DNA from: Oxalobacter formigenes
Lineage (GTDB): Bacteria > Pseudomonadota > Gammaproteobacteria > Burkholderiales > Burkholderiaceae_D
Length of the DNA stretch: 64,000 nucleotides
Assembly (NCBI RefSeq): GCF_002127965.1
Contig: NZ_CP018787.1
Coordinates: forward strand, 806,001 to 870,000
Reading direction: 5' to 3'
In this document: positions 8,397 to 18,832 of the stretch, piece by piece
How the letters are laid out: every line of letters begins with the position of its first letter
Numbering within the stretch: the stretch's first letter is position 1
Made by a program: the position numbers and the translations under genes
The notes under the pieces: generated by a model
What the model saw: only the letters and a program-made list of their open reading frames with translations
Databases searched by the model: none
What the model was told of the DNA's origin: nothing

Positions 8397-8430
8397 AAAC
8401 AGGCCATCGGATCAGTCCGATGGCCTGTTT
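8397..8430 (+). promoter_or_regulatory. Long hairpin directly before the accD ribosome-binding site
   Basis: A perfect 15-bp stem (8397-8411 with 8416-8430) closed by the four-base loop TCAG. It ends only 14 bases before the accD start, with the AGGAGA ribosome-binding site in between. Only three T residues follow, so it is a poor terminator for trpA by itself; it may be an attenuator or an mRNA element controlling accD. Confidence 0.6.
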
Positions 8431-8444
8431 GATCAGGAGATTTT

Positions 8445-9314
8445 ATGAGTTGGCTTGACAAGTTGCTTCCACCGCGAATCCAGCATCAGACGGCACCACG
8501 CCGGGTGGTGCCTGAAGGCTTGTGGGTGAAATGTCCGTCCTGTGAAGCGGTGTTATACCGGACCGATCTGGAATCGAATTCCCACGTTTGTCCGCAATGC
8601 AGCCATCACATGCGCATCCGTGCCCGCGACAGACTGGATGCCTTGCTGGATGCGGAAGGTCGTTATCAGGTTGCCGAGTCCGTGACACCATTCGATTCCC
8701 TGAAATTCAAGGACAGCAAGAAATATCCCGATCGTCTTAAGACTGCTGTTGAAGGCACCGGTGAAACCGATGCATTGATTGTTGTCGGCGGGTCAATCAA
8801 ATCCGTTCCTGTGGTCGTTGCCTGTTTCGAATTCGAATTCATGGGCGGCTCGATGGGTTCCGTCGTCGGCGAACGTTTCGTTCGCGGCGTGAATGAAGCG
8901 ATCGAGCGGAAAGTGCCGTTCATCTGCATTACGGCCAGTGGCGGTGCACGTATGCAAGAAGGCCTGCTTTCCCTGATGCAGATGGCGAAAACCAATATGA
9001 TTCTGACCCGTCTGGCAGATAAAGGCCTGCCTTACATTTCCGTTCTGACCGATCCGACAATGGGCGGTGTTTCCGCTTCGTTCGCTTTCATGGGCGACGT
9101 TGTTCTGGCTGAACCGAAAGCGCTGGTCGGCTTTGCCGGTCCGCGCGTGATCGAACAGACCGTGCGTGAAAAGCTGCCGGAAGGATTCCAGCGTTCCGAA
9201 TTCCTGATGAAAAAGGGCGCTGTCGACCGGATTGTCGATCGTCGTGAATTGCGCGATGAATTGTCCCATTTGCTGGCGATGTTGCAAAACAGGCCGATTG
9301 AAACTATTTCATAA
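8445..9314 (+). CDS. accD: Acetyl-CoA carboxylase carboxyltransferase subunit beta
   Basis: A 289-residue subunit that, with AccA, moves the carboxyl group from biotin to acetyl-CoA to give malonyl-CoA for fatty acid synthesis. The N-terminal zinc ribbon uses Cys30, Cys33, Cys49 and Cys52. The crotonase-fold core shows SGGARMQEG and [11 protein letters not shown], which form the acyl-CoA oxyanion pocket. AGGAGA precedes the ATG at 8445. A 15-bp hairpin lies just upstream of this site. In E. coli the AccAD complex binds its own mRNA, so the hairpin is of interest, but that link is only an inference. A terminator follows the gene. Confidence 0.97.
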   Translation: MSWLDKLLPPRIQHQTAPRRVVPEGLWVKCPSCEAVLYRTDLESNSHVCPQCSHHMRIRARDRLDALLDAEGRYQVAESVTPFDSLKFKDSKKYPDRLKTAVEGTGETDALIVVGGSIKSVPVVVACFEFEFMGGSMGSVVGERFVRGVNEAIERKVPFICITASGGARMQEGLLSLMQMAKTNMILTRLADKGLPYISVLTDPTMGGVSASFAFMGDVVLAEPKALVGFAGPRVIEQTVREKLPEGFQRSEFLMKKGAVDRIVDRRELRDELSHLLAMLQNRPIETIS

Positions 9315-9336
9315 GCCATTTATGTTTTTAATAGTT

Positions 9337-9375
9337 CAAACGCCTGTTCCAAAAGAATAAGGCGTTTGCGTTTTT
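9337..9375 (+). terminator. Rho-independent terminator after accD
   Basis: CAAACGCC (9337-9344) pairs with GGCGTTTG (9361-9368) and is followed by CG and a run of five T residues. It separates accD from folC. Confidence 0.7.
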
Positions 9376-9400
9376 AATGATTTGAATACAATCTTTTTTC

Positions 9401-10735
9401 ATGAAGATGTCCAGGCAATCAGCCGTGAATAAACCGGAGCGAAACCATCGTTCCCTTTCTGAATGGGTTCAGATTGTGGAAGGCTTGCACCCCAGGAATA
9501 TCGAAATGGGGCTGGAGAGGATTCGTGTCGTGAAAGAACGGCTGGGCATCCGGTTCGATTGTCCTGTCATCACGGTGGGCGGGACGAACGGCAAAGGGTC
9601 GACCTCTGCCATGCTCCAGACGATTTACGGCGAAGCGGGTTACAAGACCGGTTTGTATTCCTCTCCCCATATCCATTTTTTCAACGAGCGTATGAAAATC
9701 GACGGCAAGATGGTCGACGATGAAACGCTCGTACATTACTTTGAAGTGATCGAGGAAGTCAGGGGCGATGTTCCGCTGACCTTTTTCGAATTCACGACGC
9801 TGGTTGCCTTCAAACTCTTTGCCGATTCGCATCTGGACGTTCTTGTTCTTGAAGTCGGCCTCGGAGGGCGGCTCGATGCAGTGAATCTGATCGATGCGGA
9901 CATTGCAATCGTCACGAATGTCGCTATCGACCATGTCGAATATCTGGGCGATACCCGTGAAAAGATCGGATTTGAAAAGGCGGGCATTTATCGTCAGGGC
10001 AAAACGGCTTTTTATGGTGACATCGATCCGCCGGAGTCTCTTTTGGCTCATGCCGCTTCGGTTGGCGCCAGGCTCAAGGTTTTCGGCACGGATTACCGTT
10101 TTGAAACCGATGGCGACCACTGGGATTATCTGGGTGAAAAATCGTCTTATGCCAGTCTCGTCCCTCCTTCCCTGAAGGGAGATACGCAGATTCACAATGC
10201 TACGACGGTTGTGGCTGCTGTGGAAGCATTGCAACAGCGTTTGCCTGTGGATGCAGCCGCTATCGAACGCGGGATCATGAAGACCGAACTGCCGGGCCGT
10301 TTCCAGATTCTTCAGAATGAACCGTCGGTCATTCTCGACGTTGCCCACAATCCCCATGCCGCTGCCGTACTGGCGAAAAACCTGAAAGACATGGGACCAT
10401 TCCATGCCACACATGCCGTGTTTGGTGCCATGTCCGACAAGGATATCGACGGTGTTATCGAGCTGATGAAGGGGTGCGTGGATCGCTGGTATGTGACTGA
10501 CTTGCCCTTGCCAAGAGCGGCCACGGCAGAAGCACTGAAAGACAAACTCATTTCCGCAGGCGTTACGCGCGGAAAAACCAACCAGTGCATATCCGTATAC
10601 CACAATGCTGTCGATGCCATGACAAGCGCCAAGAACAATGCACAGAAAAATGATAGAATAGTCGCATTCGGATCATTTTGGGTCGTTACAGGGGTCACTG
10701 AAGAAGGTGACCTGAAACCAACCAACCATCGTTGA
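9401..10735 (+). CDS. folC: Dihydrofolate synthase / folylpolyglutamate synthase
   Basis: A 444-residue Mur-ligase-fold enzyme that adds glutamate to dihydropteroate and to folates, using ATP. The P-loop GGTNGKGSTSA is at residues 60-70. VGLGGRLDAVN and TNVAIDHVEYLG are typical FolC segments, as is DVAHNPHA in the C-terminal domain. It begins with ATG at 9401, with another ATG six bases later that is equally possible. A terminator lies between it and accD, so it may have its own promoter; TACAAT at about 9386-9391 is too close to be certain. The next gene starts 4 bases after its stop. Confidence 0.95.
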   Translation: MKMSRQSAVNKPERNHRSLSEWVQIVEGLHPRNIEMGLERIRVVKERLGIRFDCPVITVGGTNGKGSTSAMLQTIYGEAGYKTGLYSSPHIHFFNERMKIDGKMVDDETLVHYFEVIEEVRGDVPLTFFEFTTLVAFKLFADSHLDVLVLEVGLGGRLDAVNLIDADIAIVTNVAIDHVEYLGDTREKIGFEKAGIYRQGKTAFYGDIDPPESLLAHAASVGARLKVFGTDYRFETDGDHWDYLGEKSSYASLVPPSLKGDTQIHNATTVVAAVEALQQRLPVDAAAIERGIMKTELPGRFQILQNEPSVILDVAHNPHAAAVLAKNLKDMGPFHATHAVFGAMSDKDIDGVIELMKGCVDRWYVTDLPLPRAATAEALKDKLISAGVTRGKTNQCISVYHNAVDAMTSAKNNAQKNDRIVAFGSFWVVTGVTEEGDLKPTNHR

Positions 10736-10739
10736 TTGC

Positions 10740-11696
10740 ATGAGCCGTTTTTCTCTTTTTCGCTGGGGCAAATCGAAATCTGATTCAGAAGGAACGTCGC
10801 GCACCGGTAGTGCGGACAGATTTGTCGCGGACGATATCGATCGCAAAAAAAGTTCCAACCGGAAAAACAGCGCGGACGATCCGCAATTGCCACAAAAGAA
10901 ACGGGCTCGCCGACGCCTTGTCGGTTCCATTACACTGGTCGTGGCAGCCATCATTGTCTTGCCGATGATTTTCGAATCGGAACCCAGGCCGGTTTCACCC
11001 AATTTATTGATCGACATCCCTTCCAAAGACAACAAACCGGTTCAGGTGGCTGCAGCCGAACAGACTCCGCCATCTGCCCCGACGACTGAAACGGCGGTTA
11101 CCCCGCCAGCCGATCAGGCACAACAAGCCCAACAGGCACAGCTTGCTACCGCTCCGACAGAGGGCGTGGCACCGGCCGCACAGCCTTCCACTCCACCGGT
11201 TCAACAGGCGGCTCCGGTACAGAGCGCTACCGAACAGCATCTGGCCGCGCCAAAAACGGCAACGACAAGTGATGCCGACACACAGAAAAAACAGACCGAG
11301 GCACAACAAAAAGTCGAGAAGGCCAGACTGGAAAAACTGAAAGCGGAAAAGGCCAAACAGGAGAAGGCCAAGGCGGACAAGCTCAAAGCCGAAAAAGCGA
11401 AAGCGGCTGCCGGTTCCGATCCGATCGGTCAAATGATCGCCGATAAAAATACCAAAACATCGACATCCGGCAAACAGGTCATTCAGGTCGCTGCGCTGAC
11501 GTCGCAGCAAAAGGTCAGTGAATTGCAGGCGAAACTTTCCAAGGCGGGAATCCGTTCCCATACCCAGAAAGTGAAAGCCAAAAACGGAGAAGAACGGATT
11601 CGTGTCCGTGTCGGGCCCCTCTCCAAGGCCGATGCGGACAAGACGTGTTCAAAACTCAAAAGCATGGGATTGTCCTGTACCCTGTTGCCGAACTGA
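10740..11696 (+). CDS. SPOR-domain membrane protein, DedD-like
   Basis: A 318-residue protein with a cytoplasmic basic N-terminus, one membrane segment at about 61-78, a long Ala/Pro/Gln- and then Lys/Ala/Glu-rich linker (about 100-220), and a C-terminal SPOR domain (about 243-318, from VIQVAALTS to LSCTLL). SPOR domains bind denuded glycan strands at the septum, so this is likely a division-site protein. Position between folC and cvpA matches the dedD gene of other proteobacteria. The lysine-rich repeats (KAEKAKQEKAKADKLKAEKA) probably form a charged helix through the periplasm. Spacing of 4 bases from folC indicates one transcript. Confidence 0.88.
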   Translation: MSRFSLFRWGKSKSDSEGTSRTGSADRFVADDIDRKKSSNRKNSADDPQLPQKKRARRRLVGSITLVVAAIIVLPMIFESEPRPVSPNLLIDIPSKDNKPVQVAAAEQTPPSAPTTETAVTPPADQAQQAQQAQLATAPTEGVAPAAQPSTPPVQQAAPVQSATEQHLAAPKTATTSDADTQKKQTEAQQKVEKARLEKLKAEKAKQEKAKADKLKAEKAKAAAGSDPIGQMIADKNTKTSTSGKQVIQVAALTSQQKVSELQAKLSKAGIRSHTQKVKAKNGEERIRVRVGPLSKADADKTCSKLKSMGLSCTLLPN

Positions 11697-11716
11697 TGTG
11701 ACGACTGGATCGCATT

Positions 11717-12205
11717 TTGACTGCTTTCGATTACGTATTGCTGTTTCTGCTGGTCGGTTTCATGCTGATCAGCATGACGAAAGGTCTGGTGCGCGAAGTC
11801 ATTTCGCTCGTTAGCTGGGTAGTCGCCTTTTATGTGGCGACCCATTACGGGGATATCCTGATACCCTGGCTGCCCAGTGCGGTATCCGGGGATGTCATGA
11901 GGATGATCGTGGCGTTCATTGTGCTGTTTATCGGCACCCGGATTGTCATGGCAATACTGGCAAGACTGGTCAATGTCGTATTGCATGCAACGGGGTTGAC
12001 GTTACTGGACCGTTTTCTGGGCGCGTTGTTCGGGCTTGCAAAAGGGGCGCTGGTCGCTCTGGCACTCGTTCTGGTTTGCGGGATGACAAAAATACCCGAG
12101 CAGCCGTTCTGGAAGAATGCGATGTTCAGCCCGATGGCAGTGCAGGCAGCGAAAATGACCATGCCGTATTTGCCGGATTATTTTGTGGAATACATACATT
12201 TCTGA
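11717..12205 (+). CDS. cvpA: CvpA family inner-membrane protein
   Basis: A 162-residue protein with four hydrophobic segments matching CvpA, a family required for colicin V production in E. coli and linked to envelope stress tolerance. The conserved pattern DYVLLFLLVGFMLISMTKG at the N-terminus, GLVREVISLVSWV after it and DRFLGALFGLAKGAL in the middle support the call. The start codon is TTG at 11717, since the family begins at this exact point (TAFDY) and no ATG is nearby. It is followed after 72 bases by purF, the usual order dedD-cvpA-purF. Confidence 0.9.
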   Translation: MTAFDYVLLFLLVGFMLISMTKGLVREVISLVSWVVAFYVATHYGDILIPWLPSAVSGDVMRMIVAFIVLFIGTRIVMAILARLVNVVLHATGLTLLDRFLGALFGLAKGALVALALVLVCGMTKIPEQPFWKNAMFSPMAVQAAKMTMPYLPDYFVEYIHF

Positions 12206-12277
12206 TTCAGGGTATCCTATCGGTTTCGATGTATTCCTGTGGTTTTGTTTTCTTAATTTTTGATTGAGGAGTCCACC

Positions 12278-13798
12278 ATGTGTGGCATCGTTGGTATTGT
12301 TTCCCAGACACCTGTCAACCAGCTGATCTATGATGCATTGCAGCTTTTGCAGCATCGCGGTCAGGACGCTGCCGGTATTGCCACCAGCAGTAACGGCAAG
12401 TTCGCGATGTTCAAGGCAAACGGTCTGGTCAGAGACGTTTTCCGTACCCGGAATATGCGCGCGTTGCCCGGAAACTGCGGTATCGGCCATGTCCGTTACC
12501 CGACAGCCGGTTCTGCCAAGAATGAAGAAGAAGCACAGCCATTCTATGTGAATGCACCTTTCGGCATCACGTTTGCCCACAACGGCAATCTGACCAATTG
12601 TGAACAGTTGAAAGGCGAAATGTTCAAAAACGATCGCCGTCACATCAATACGAACTCGGATTCCGAAGTGCTGTTAAACGTGCTGGCACATGAAATCCAG
12701 GAAGCGACCAGCGGTTATTCGCTGGACCCGGCAGCACTCTTCAAGGCCGTTTCCATATTGCATAAACGGGTTCGCGGCGCTTACGCTGCCGTTGCCCATA
12801 TCACCGATGCCGGTATTCTCGCTTTCCGCGATCCGTACGGTATCCGGCCCCTCTGTATCGGTTTTGCCGAAACGGACAAGGGCACGGAATACATGGTTGC
12901 GAGTGAATCCGTTGCACTCGAAGGTCTGGGTTTTCGCTTCCTGCGCGACGTCATGCCGGGTGAAGCGATTTTCATCGATATCGAAGGCAATCTGTACAAC
13001 CAGCAATGCGCTGAAAATCCGAGCCTGAACCCTTGTATTTTCGAATACGTCTATCTGGCCCGTCCCGATTCACTGATCGATGGCGCGTCGGTGTATGCCA
13101 CACGCCTGAAAATGGGTGAACATCTGGCAGACAAGATCAAACGCCAGGTTTCGACAGGTGATATCGACGTTGTCATGCCGATTCCGGATTCATCCCGTCC
13201 TGCCGCCATCCAGCTTGCCCTGAAACTGGGCATCGAATATCGTGAAGGCCTGATCAAGAACCGCTATATCGGCCGTACCTTTATCATGCCGGGACAGGCG
13301 GTCCGCAAGCGTTCCGTCCGCCAGAAACTGAACACCATCGGTTCTGAATTCAAGGGCAAGAATGTGTTGCTGGTCGATGATTCCATCGTCCGCGGCACGA
13401 CCTGCAAGGAAATCGTCCAGATGGTGCGTGAAGCCGGTGCCAATAAAGTGATTTTCGCCTCCGCTGCACCTCCGGTGATTTACCCTAACGTATACGGTAT
13501 CGACATGCCGACCCGTGACGAACTGATCGCTTATGGTCGTACCGACGAGGAAGTCCGTCGTGAAATGACAGCCGATGCGCTGGTCTATCAGGATCTGTCG
13601 GCATTGAAACAGTCTATAACCGACGTCAATCCGGCTTTGAGAAGCTTTGAGGCTTCCTGTTTTGACGGCTTGTACATTACCGGTGACGTTTCTGCCGATT
13701 ATCTGAACCGTCTGGAATACGAACGCAAACATCTGGCCCCGACTCCGGAAGATCCGGTAAGAAACCAGCTGAATCTTTCTCTGGCAACGGCTGAGTAA
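12278..13798 (+). CDS. purF: Amidophosphoribosyltransferase
   Basis: A 506-residue enzyme for the first step of purine synthesis, making phosphoribosylamine from PRPP and glutamine. The chosen ATG at 12278 places Cys at residue 2 (MCGIVGIV), which becomes the N-terminal nucleophile after Met removal, and it has GAGGAG upstream; an in-frame TTG at 12260 would bury it. The PRPP-binding motif VLLVDDSIVRGTT is in the C-terminal half. The glutaminase part carries the conserved HRGQDAAGI and GHVRYPTAG segments. A terminator follows. Confidence 0.97.
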   Translation: MCGIVGIVSQTPVNQLIYDALQLLQHRGQDAAGIATSSNGKFAMFKANGLVRDVFRTRNMRALPGNCGIGHVRYPTAGSAKNEEEAQPFYVNAPFGITFAHNGNLTNCEQLKGEMFKNDRRHINTNSDSEVLLNVLAHEIQEATSGYSLDPAALFKAVSILHKRVRGAYAAVAHITDAGILAFRDPYGIRPLCIGFAETDKGTEYMVASESVALEGLGFRFLRDVMPGEAIFIDIEGNLYNQQCAENPSLNPCIFEYVYLARPDSLIDGASVYATRLKMGEHLADKIKRQVSTGDIDVVMPIPDSSRPAAIQLALKLGIEYREGLIKNRYIGRTFIMPGQAVRKRSVRQKLNTIGSEFKGKNVLLVDDSIVRGTTCKEIVQMVREAGANKVIFASAAPPVIYPNVYGIDMPTRDELIAYGRTDEEVRREMTADALVYQDLSALKQSITDVNPALRSFEASCFDGLYITGDVSADYLNRLEYERKHLAPTPEDPVRNQLNLSLATAE

Positions 13799-13815
13799 GA
13801 CAAGACGCTCGAAAG

Positions 13816-13851
13816 GGTCTGATGCCGTGAAAGCGGCTTCAGGCCTTTTTG
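13816..13851 (+). terminator. Rho-independent terminator after purF
   Basis: GTCTGATGCCG and CGGCTTCAGGC form an imperfect stem around a short GAAA-type loop, followed by a run of five T residues. Confidence 0.7.
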
Positions 13852-13946
13852 TTCGATCAGAGGGTGCAATGCCGGTCAGCGTTTGACCATTTTCATAGTG
13901 CTTGATTGTCCTGAAAACTTTATTATTCGATTGAGTCAAAAACATT

Positions 13947-14501
13947 ATGAATAAAGCTTTTACAAAAGAATCGGATAACGACGACGAACTGGAACCGAAT
14001 GTTCCCGTGCTTCCGGCCGGCTTCAAAAATTACATCACTCCTGCCGGCTTAAAGAGCCTGAAAGACGAGTTGTTGTCTCTCATCGACAAGGAACGGCCAC
14101 AGGTTGTCCAGATCGTGTCATGGGCGGCGTCCAATGGCGACCGCTCGGAAAACGGCGATTACATTTACGGCAAACGTCGCCTTCGTGAAATCGACCGGCG
14201 TATCCGTTTTCTGATCAAACGAATCGAGGCGGCAGAAGAATTCGATCCCAGCATTCACTACGGCAATGACCAGATCTTCTTCGGCGCGACAGTGACCTAC
14301 GAACGCGAGGACGGTGAGGAAAACACCATCACGATTGTCGGTATCGACGAATTCGATCCGCTGGAAGGCCGAATCAGCTGGATATCGCCAATGGCGAAAA
14401 CACTGATCAAGGCACGTGAAGGCGATACGGTTACCCTGCATACACCGGCAGGTATCGAGGAACTGGTCATTCTGGAAGTAAATTACCCGAAACCCGAATA
14501 A
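13947..14501 (+). CDS. greB: Transcription elongation factor GreB
   Basis: A 184-residue GreA/GreB family factor that enters the RNA polymerase secondary channel and stimulates cleavage of backtracked RNA. It has an acidic N-terminal extension, the coiled-coil with SWAASNGDRSENGDY (the acidic tip that supports cleavage) and the C-terminal FKBP-like domain with FFGATVTYERE. NGDYIYGKRRLREIDRRIRFL is characteristic of GreB rather than GreA. It is a single-gene unit: a terminator precedes it after purF and another follows at 14530-14561. Confidence 0.93.
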   Translation: MNKAFTKESDNDDELEPNVPVLPAGFKNYITPAGLKSLKDELLSLIDKERPQVVQIVSWAASNGDRSENGDYIYGKRRLREIDRRIRFLIKRIEAAEEFDPSIHYGNDQIFFGATVTYEREDGEENTITIVGIDEFDPLEGRISWISPMAKTLIKAREGDTVTLHTPAGIEELVILEVNYPKPE

Positions 14502-14529
14502 AGGGTTTGATCTTTTTTCGATAGGATGG

Positions 14530-14561
14530 TTTCGCCAGAATGTTTTTCCGGCGAAATTTTT
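14530..14561 (+). terminator. Rho-independent terminator after greB
   Basis: TTTCGCC (14530-14536) pairs with GGCGAAA (14550-14556), followed by a T-run. A smaller AAACCC/GGGTTT hairpin at about 14488-14508 precedes it. Its position also argues against the longest frame for the next gene. Confidence 0.75.
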
Positions 14562-14621
14562 GTATTCAGGCAGTTCCCACTTATACTGGCTGAAATTTTT
14601 ACTCTTTTCTTCAAACCCGAT

Positions 14622-16856
14622 ATGACGGTCGTCCCGAAAAACATATTTTCCTACGTTTCCCGCAAAGTGAAACGGGCAGGCGCAGCCCCTTTTTTGCCAA
14701 TGTCGAAAAAGGAAATGGATGCGCTTGGCTGGGATGCCTGCGACATTATTCTGGTTTCCGGAGACGCTTATATCGACCATCCCAGCTTCGGGGTAGCCCT
14801 GATCGGCCGTGTGCTCGAAGCACAGGGGTTCAGGGTCGGGATCATCGCCCAGCCGGACTGGAAATCGGCACAGCCTTTCCGTGCGCTGGGAAAACCGAAA
14901 CTGTATTTCGGCGTGACATCCGGCAATATGGATTCGATGGTCAACCGCTATACGGCAGAACGGAAAATCCGTTCGGACGACGCCTATACACCCGGAGGAA
15001 AAGCCGGAAAACGTCCCGATCGTGCGCTGGTCGTTTACGCGCAGCGGGCAAAGGAAGCTTATCCCGGCATTCCGGTCGTCATCGGTTCGATTGAAGCGAG
15101 TCTTCGTCGAGTCGCGCATTACGATTACTGGTCGGACAAGGTCAGGCGTTCCGTGCTTCCCGATTCCAAGGCCGACATCCTTGTGTACGGCAATGCAGAG
15201 CGGGCGATTGTCGACTTGTCTCATCGTCTTGCTGCGGGAGAGAAAATCGAATCGATCCGCGATTTGCGCGGTACGGCATACATGGTGCCAAAAGGCTGGA
15301 AACCGGCGGAAGACTGGGTGGAAGTCGATTCGTCGAGTCTCGACAAGCCGGGGCCGGTCAAAAAACATGCCAATCCCTATTTTCCCGAGCAGGAAGTGTG
15401 TGGTGCGAAAGCACAGCAGGACAAAGCTGCCGGGGAATCGATCAGGGAAAGCAAAATCAGTCTGCGCCTGAAAGCGAACAGCCAGTCTGTCGTTCGTCTG
15501 CCATCGTATGAACAGGTCGTGGACGATCCCGTTTTGTATGCGCATGCATCTCGCGTCATGCATCTGGAATCCAATCCAGGCAATGCCCGTGCACTCGTTC
15601 AGGCGCATGGCGAGCGCGATGTCTGGCTGAATCCACCACCCTTGCCGCTGGCGATGGAAGAGATGGATGGCGTATTCGGATTGCCTTATGCCAGAGGCCC
15701 GCACCCCGCTTACAAGGGGGAGGCCATTCCGGCATGGGAAATGATCCGCTTTTCCGTCAATATCATGCGTGGCTGTTTCGGGGGATGTTCGTTCTGTTCG
15801 ATTACCGAACATGAAGGCCGTATCATCCAGAGCCGGTCAGAACCGTCTGTCCTCCGCGAGATCGAGGAAATCCGCGATAACGTGGACGGGTTCACCGGAG
15901 TCATTTCCGATCTGGGCGGCCCGACGGCGAACATGTACCGTCTTGGATGCCGCGACGAAAAAATCCAGAGCGTCTGCCGCCGGTTGTCGTGCGTTTATCC
16001 TCAGATCTGCAAGAACCTGAATACCGACCACAGCAAACTCATTTCCCTGTACCGGAAAGCACGGGCATTGCCGGGAGTGAAGAAAATCCTGATCGGTTCG
16101 GGTGTCCGTTACGATATCGCCGTCAAATCGCCAGAATACATCCGCGAACTGGTTACGCATCATGTCGGCGGTTTGTTGAAGATTGCACCGGAACATACGG
16201 AACAGAACGTCCTGTCCAAAATGATGAAGCCGGGTATCGGGACGTATGACGAATTCAAGCGCCTGTTCGACCGTTATTCGAAGGAAGCGGGCAAGGAACA
16301 GTATCTTGTCCCGTATTTCATCGCCGCGCATCCGGGTGCAACCGATGAAGACATGTTGAATCTGGCCTTGTGGCTGAAGCGGAACCGTTTCCGGCCGGAT
16401 CAGGTGCAGACTTTCATGCCGACGCCACTGGCGCTGGCAACGACAATGTATCACTCCGAACGAAACCCGCTGGAACCGGTTTCTTACGATTCTGAAAAAG
16501 TCGAAACGGCCCGAAAAGGGCAGGTCCGCCGTTTGCACAAGGCTTTTTTGCGTTATCACGATCCCGAAAACTGGCAGCTATTACGCGAGTGGCTCCGCAG
16601 GCATGGTCGTGACGACCTGATCGGAAACGGGCCGAACCAGCTCGTTCCGGCATGGAAATCCGCACCTGCAGGCGCACAGAATCGTTTCGCCACTCCGGCG
16701 AAAAAGGGCAATGCCGTCAAATCCGGTTTGCAGGGACAGCCGAAAAACAGAACAGCAAACAAAACAGAACGCCCCAAACAGGGTGACAGCCGTAAAGGAC
16801 AATTTGCAGCAGCCAGCCGCCATCGCAAAGGCGTTCCGACACGGTCAGGGCGCTAG
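14622..16856 (+). CDS. YgiQ family radical SAM protein
   Basis: A 744-residue member of the YgiQ/UPF0313 radical SAM family. The Fe-S cluster motif CFGGCSFC places cysteines at 385, 389 and 392 (from the chosen start). An N-terminal cobalamin-binding-like region (about 25-110, with [11 protein letters not shown]) precedes the barrel. Later segments [14 protein letters not shown] and [14 protein letters not shown] are family hallmarks. The C-terminal 80 residues are basic and low complexity. The ATG at 14622 begins the conserved region; the open frame extends to 14526, through the greB terminator, which is unlikely to be translated. The reaction of this family is not established. It appears to be a single gene. 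Confidence 0.85.
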   Translation: MTVVPKNIFSYVSRKVKRAGAAPFLPMSKKEMDALGWDACDIILVSGDAYIDHPSFGVALIGRVLEAQGFRVGIIAQPDWKSAQPFRALGKPKLYFGVTSGNMDSMVNRYTAERKIRSDDAYTPGGKAGKRPDRALVVYAQRAKEAYPGIPVVIGSIEASLRRVAHYDYWSDKVRRSVLPDSKADILVYGNAERAIVDLSHRLAAGEKIESIRDLRGTAYMVPKGWKPAEDWVEVDSSSLDKPGPVKKHANPYFPEQEVCGAKAQQDKAAGESIRESKISLRLKANSQSVVRLPSYEQVVDDPVLYAHASRVMHLESNPGNARALVQAHGERDVWLNPPPLPLAMEEMDGVFGLPYARGPHPAYKGEAIPAWEMIRFSVNIMRGCFGGCSFCSITEHEGRIIQSRSEPSVLREIEEIRDNVDGFTGVISDLGGPTANMYRLGCRDEKIQSVCRRLSCVYPQICKNLNTDHSKLISLYRKARALPGVKKILIGSGVRYDIAVKSPEYIRELVTHHVGGLLKIAPEHTEQNVLSKMMKPGIGTYDEFKRLFDRYSKEAGKEQYLVPYFIAAHPGATDEDMLNLALWLKRNRFRPDQVQTFMPTPLALATTMYHSERNPLEPVSYDSEKVETARKGQVRRLHKAFLRYHDPENWQLLREWLRRHGRDDLIGNGPNQLVPAWKSAPAGAQNRFATPAKKGNAVKSGLQGQPKNRTANKTERPKQGDSRKGQFAAASRHRKGVPTRSGR

Positions 16857-17038
16857 AATATCCGGCGTGGAACCTGTATTCATGCCGATTTAAACAACAA
16901 ATCGGAAGATATGACCCATCGTCTGGATTTAATCGACGCCAGGGCCATGTTTTTCGGGCGAAATCCAGTAAAATGTCGCCATTATCCAGTTTATGACTGG
17001 GTGTTATCCGAACAAGTTATTATTTCTGTGCACGACGA

Positions 17039-18832
17039 ATGAAGAACATCCGTAATTTTTCCATTATTGCTCATATTGACCACGGCAAATCCACGCTGGC
17101 TGACCGGATTATCCAGCTTTGCGGCGGATTGTCAGATCGGGAAATGGAAGCTCAGGTGCTCGACTCCATGGATCTCGAACGGGAACGTGGCATTACGATC
17201 AAGGCACAGACCGCTGCACTGAATTACAAGGCACGGGACGGACAGGTATATAACCTGAACCTGATCGATACCCCGGGACACGTGGATTTCAGCTATGAAG
17301 TCAGCCGTTCGCTTTCCGCATGTGAAGGCGCATTGCTGGTGGTGGATGCATCGCAGGGGGTCGAAGCACAGACCGTCGCTAACTGCTATACGGCGCTCGA
17401 CCTGAACGTCGAAGTCGTTCCGGTGCTGAACAAGATCGATTTGCCATCGGCCGACCCGGACAATGCCAAATCCGAAATCGAGGACGTGATCGGTATCGAT
17501 TCGTCTGACGCCGTTCTGGCATCCGCCAAAACGGGACTCGGTGTCGAGGATATTCTTGAATCGATCATTGCCAAAATCCCGCCTCCGGAAGGCGATCCGG
17601 CAGCCCCTTTGCAGGCACTGATCATCGATTCATGGTTCGACAATTACGTCGGCGTCGTCATGCTGGTGCGTATCAAGAACGGTACCCTGAAACCGAAAGA
17701 CAGGATTCGCCTGATGGCGACCGGTTCGGAATATCTGGCTGAAAGCATCGGTGTCTTTTCACCGCGCTCGGTTTCCAAAGATTCCCTCTCGGCGGGGCAG
17801 GTCGGTTTCATTATCGCCGGCATCAAGGAACTGACAGCGGCCAAGGTCGGCGATACGATTACGTTGGCCTCGCGTCCCGCTTCCGAACCTCTGCCGGGTT
17901 TCAAGGAAGTGCAGCCGCAGGTATTTGCGGGTCTATTCCCGGTTGAAGCCAACCAGTACGACGCCTTGCGCGATTCGCTGGAAAAACTGAAGCTGAACGA
18001 TGCGTCCCTGCAATACGAACCAGAAGTGTCGCAGGCGCTGGGCTTCGGTTTCCGGTGCGGTTTCCTTGGTCTTTTGCATATGGAAATCGTTCAGGAACGA
18101 CTGGAGCGCGAATTCGGCATGGACCTGATCACAACGGCTCCGACGGTCGTGTATGAAGTGATCCTGAAAAACGGCGACATGCTGATGGTGGACAATCCGT
18201 CCAAGATGCCCGACCCTGCCCGAATCGAGGAAGTCCGCGAACCGATCGTGACGGTAAACCTTTACATGCCTCAGGAATACGTCGGCCCGATCATGACGCT
18301 GTGCAATCAGAAGCGTGGTATCCAGATGGATATGCATTACCACGGCAAGCAGGTTCGTCTGGTCTATGAATTGCCGATGGCGGAAATCGTGCTCGATTTT
18401 TTCGACAAGATGAAATCCATCTCGCGCGGATATGCATCGATGGAATATGAATTCAAGGAATATCGTTCTTCCGACGTCGTGAAGGTCGATATGCTGATCA
18501 ACGGCGACAAGGTCGATGCGCTGGCGATTATCGTGCATCGCGCCAATAGCCAGTACCGTGGCCGTGCCGTCGCGGCGAAAATGCGTGAACTGATCCCGCG
18601 CCAGATGTTCGACGTCGCCATTCAGGCCGCGATCGGATCGACGATCATTTCACGTGAAAACGTGAAGGCCTTGCGTAAAAACGTATTGGCAAAATGCTAT
18701 GGCGGTGACATTACCCGCAAGCGCAAATTGCTTGAAAAACAAAAAGCAGGTAAAAAACGGATGAAACAGGTTGGATCGGTGGAAGTTCCACAGGAAGCTT
18801 TCCTGGCAATCTTACAAGTGGATGAAAAATGA
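17039..18832 (+). CDS. lepA: Elongation factor 4 (LepA), back-translocating ribosomal GTPase
   Basis: A 597-residue translational GTPase. G1 is AHIDHGKST at residues 11-19; G3 DTPGH and G4 NKID are present; the C-terminal domain shows [18 protein letters not shown], unique to LepA. It acts on ribosomes with misplaced tRNAs and influences initiation. It is the first gene of lepA-lepB-rnc-era-recO-pdxJ-acpS, and its stop overlaps the lepB start. The 182 bases upstream contain no other gene and lack the rseA/mucD genes often found before lepA in related bacteria. Confidence 0.97.
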   Translation: MKNIRNFSIIAHIDHGKSTLADRIIQLCGGLSDREMEAQVLDSMDLERERGITIKAQTAALNYKARDGQVYNLNLIDTPGHVDFSYEVSRSLSACEGALLVVDASQGVEAQTVANCYTALDLNVEVVPVLNKIDLPSADPDNAKSEIEDVIGIDSSDAVLASAKTGLGVEDILESIIAKIPPPEGDPAAPLQALIIDSWFDNYVGVVMLVRIKNGTLKPKDRIRLMATGSEYLAESIGVFSPRSVSKDSLSAGQVGFIIAGIKELTAAKVGDTITLASRPASEPLPGFKEVQPQVFAGLFPVEANQYDALRDSLEKLKLNDASLQYEPEVSQALGFGFRCGFLGLLHMEIVQERLEREFGMDLITTAPTVVYEVILKNGDMLMVDNPSKMPDPARIEEVREPIVTVNLYMPQEYVGPIMTLCNQKRGIQMDMHYHGKQVRLVYELPMAEIVLDFFDKMKSISRGYASMEYEFKEYRSSDVVKVDMLINGDKVDALAIIVHRANSQYRGRAVAAKMRELIPRQMFDVAIQAAIGSTIISRENVKALRKNVLAKCYGGDITRKRKLLEKQKAGKKRMKQVGSVEVPQEAFLAILQVDEK

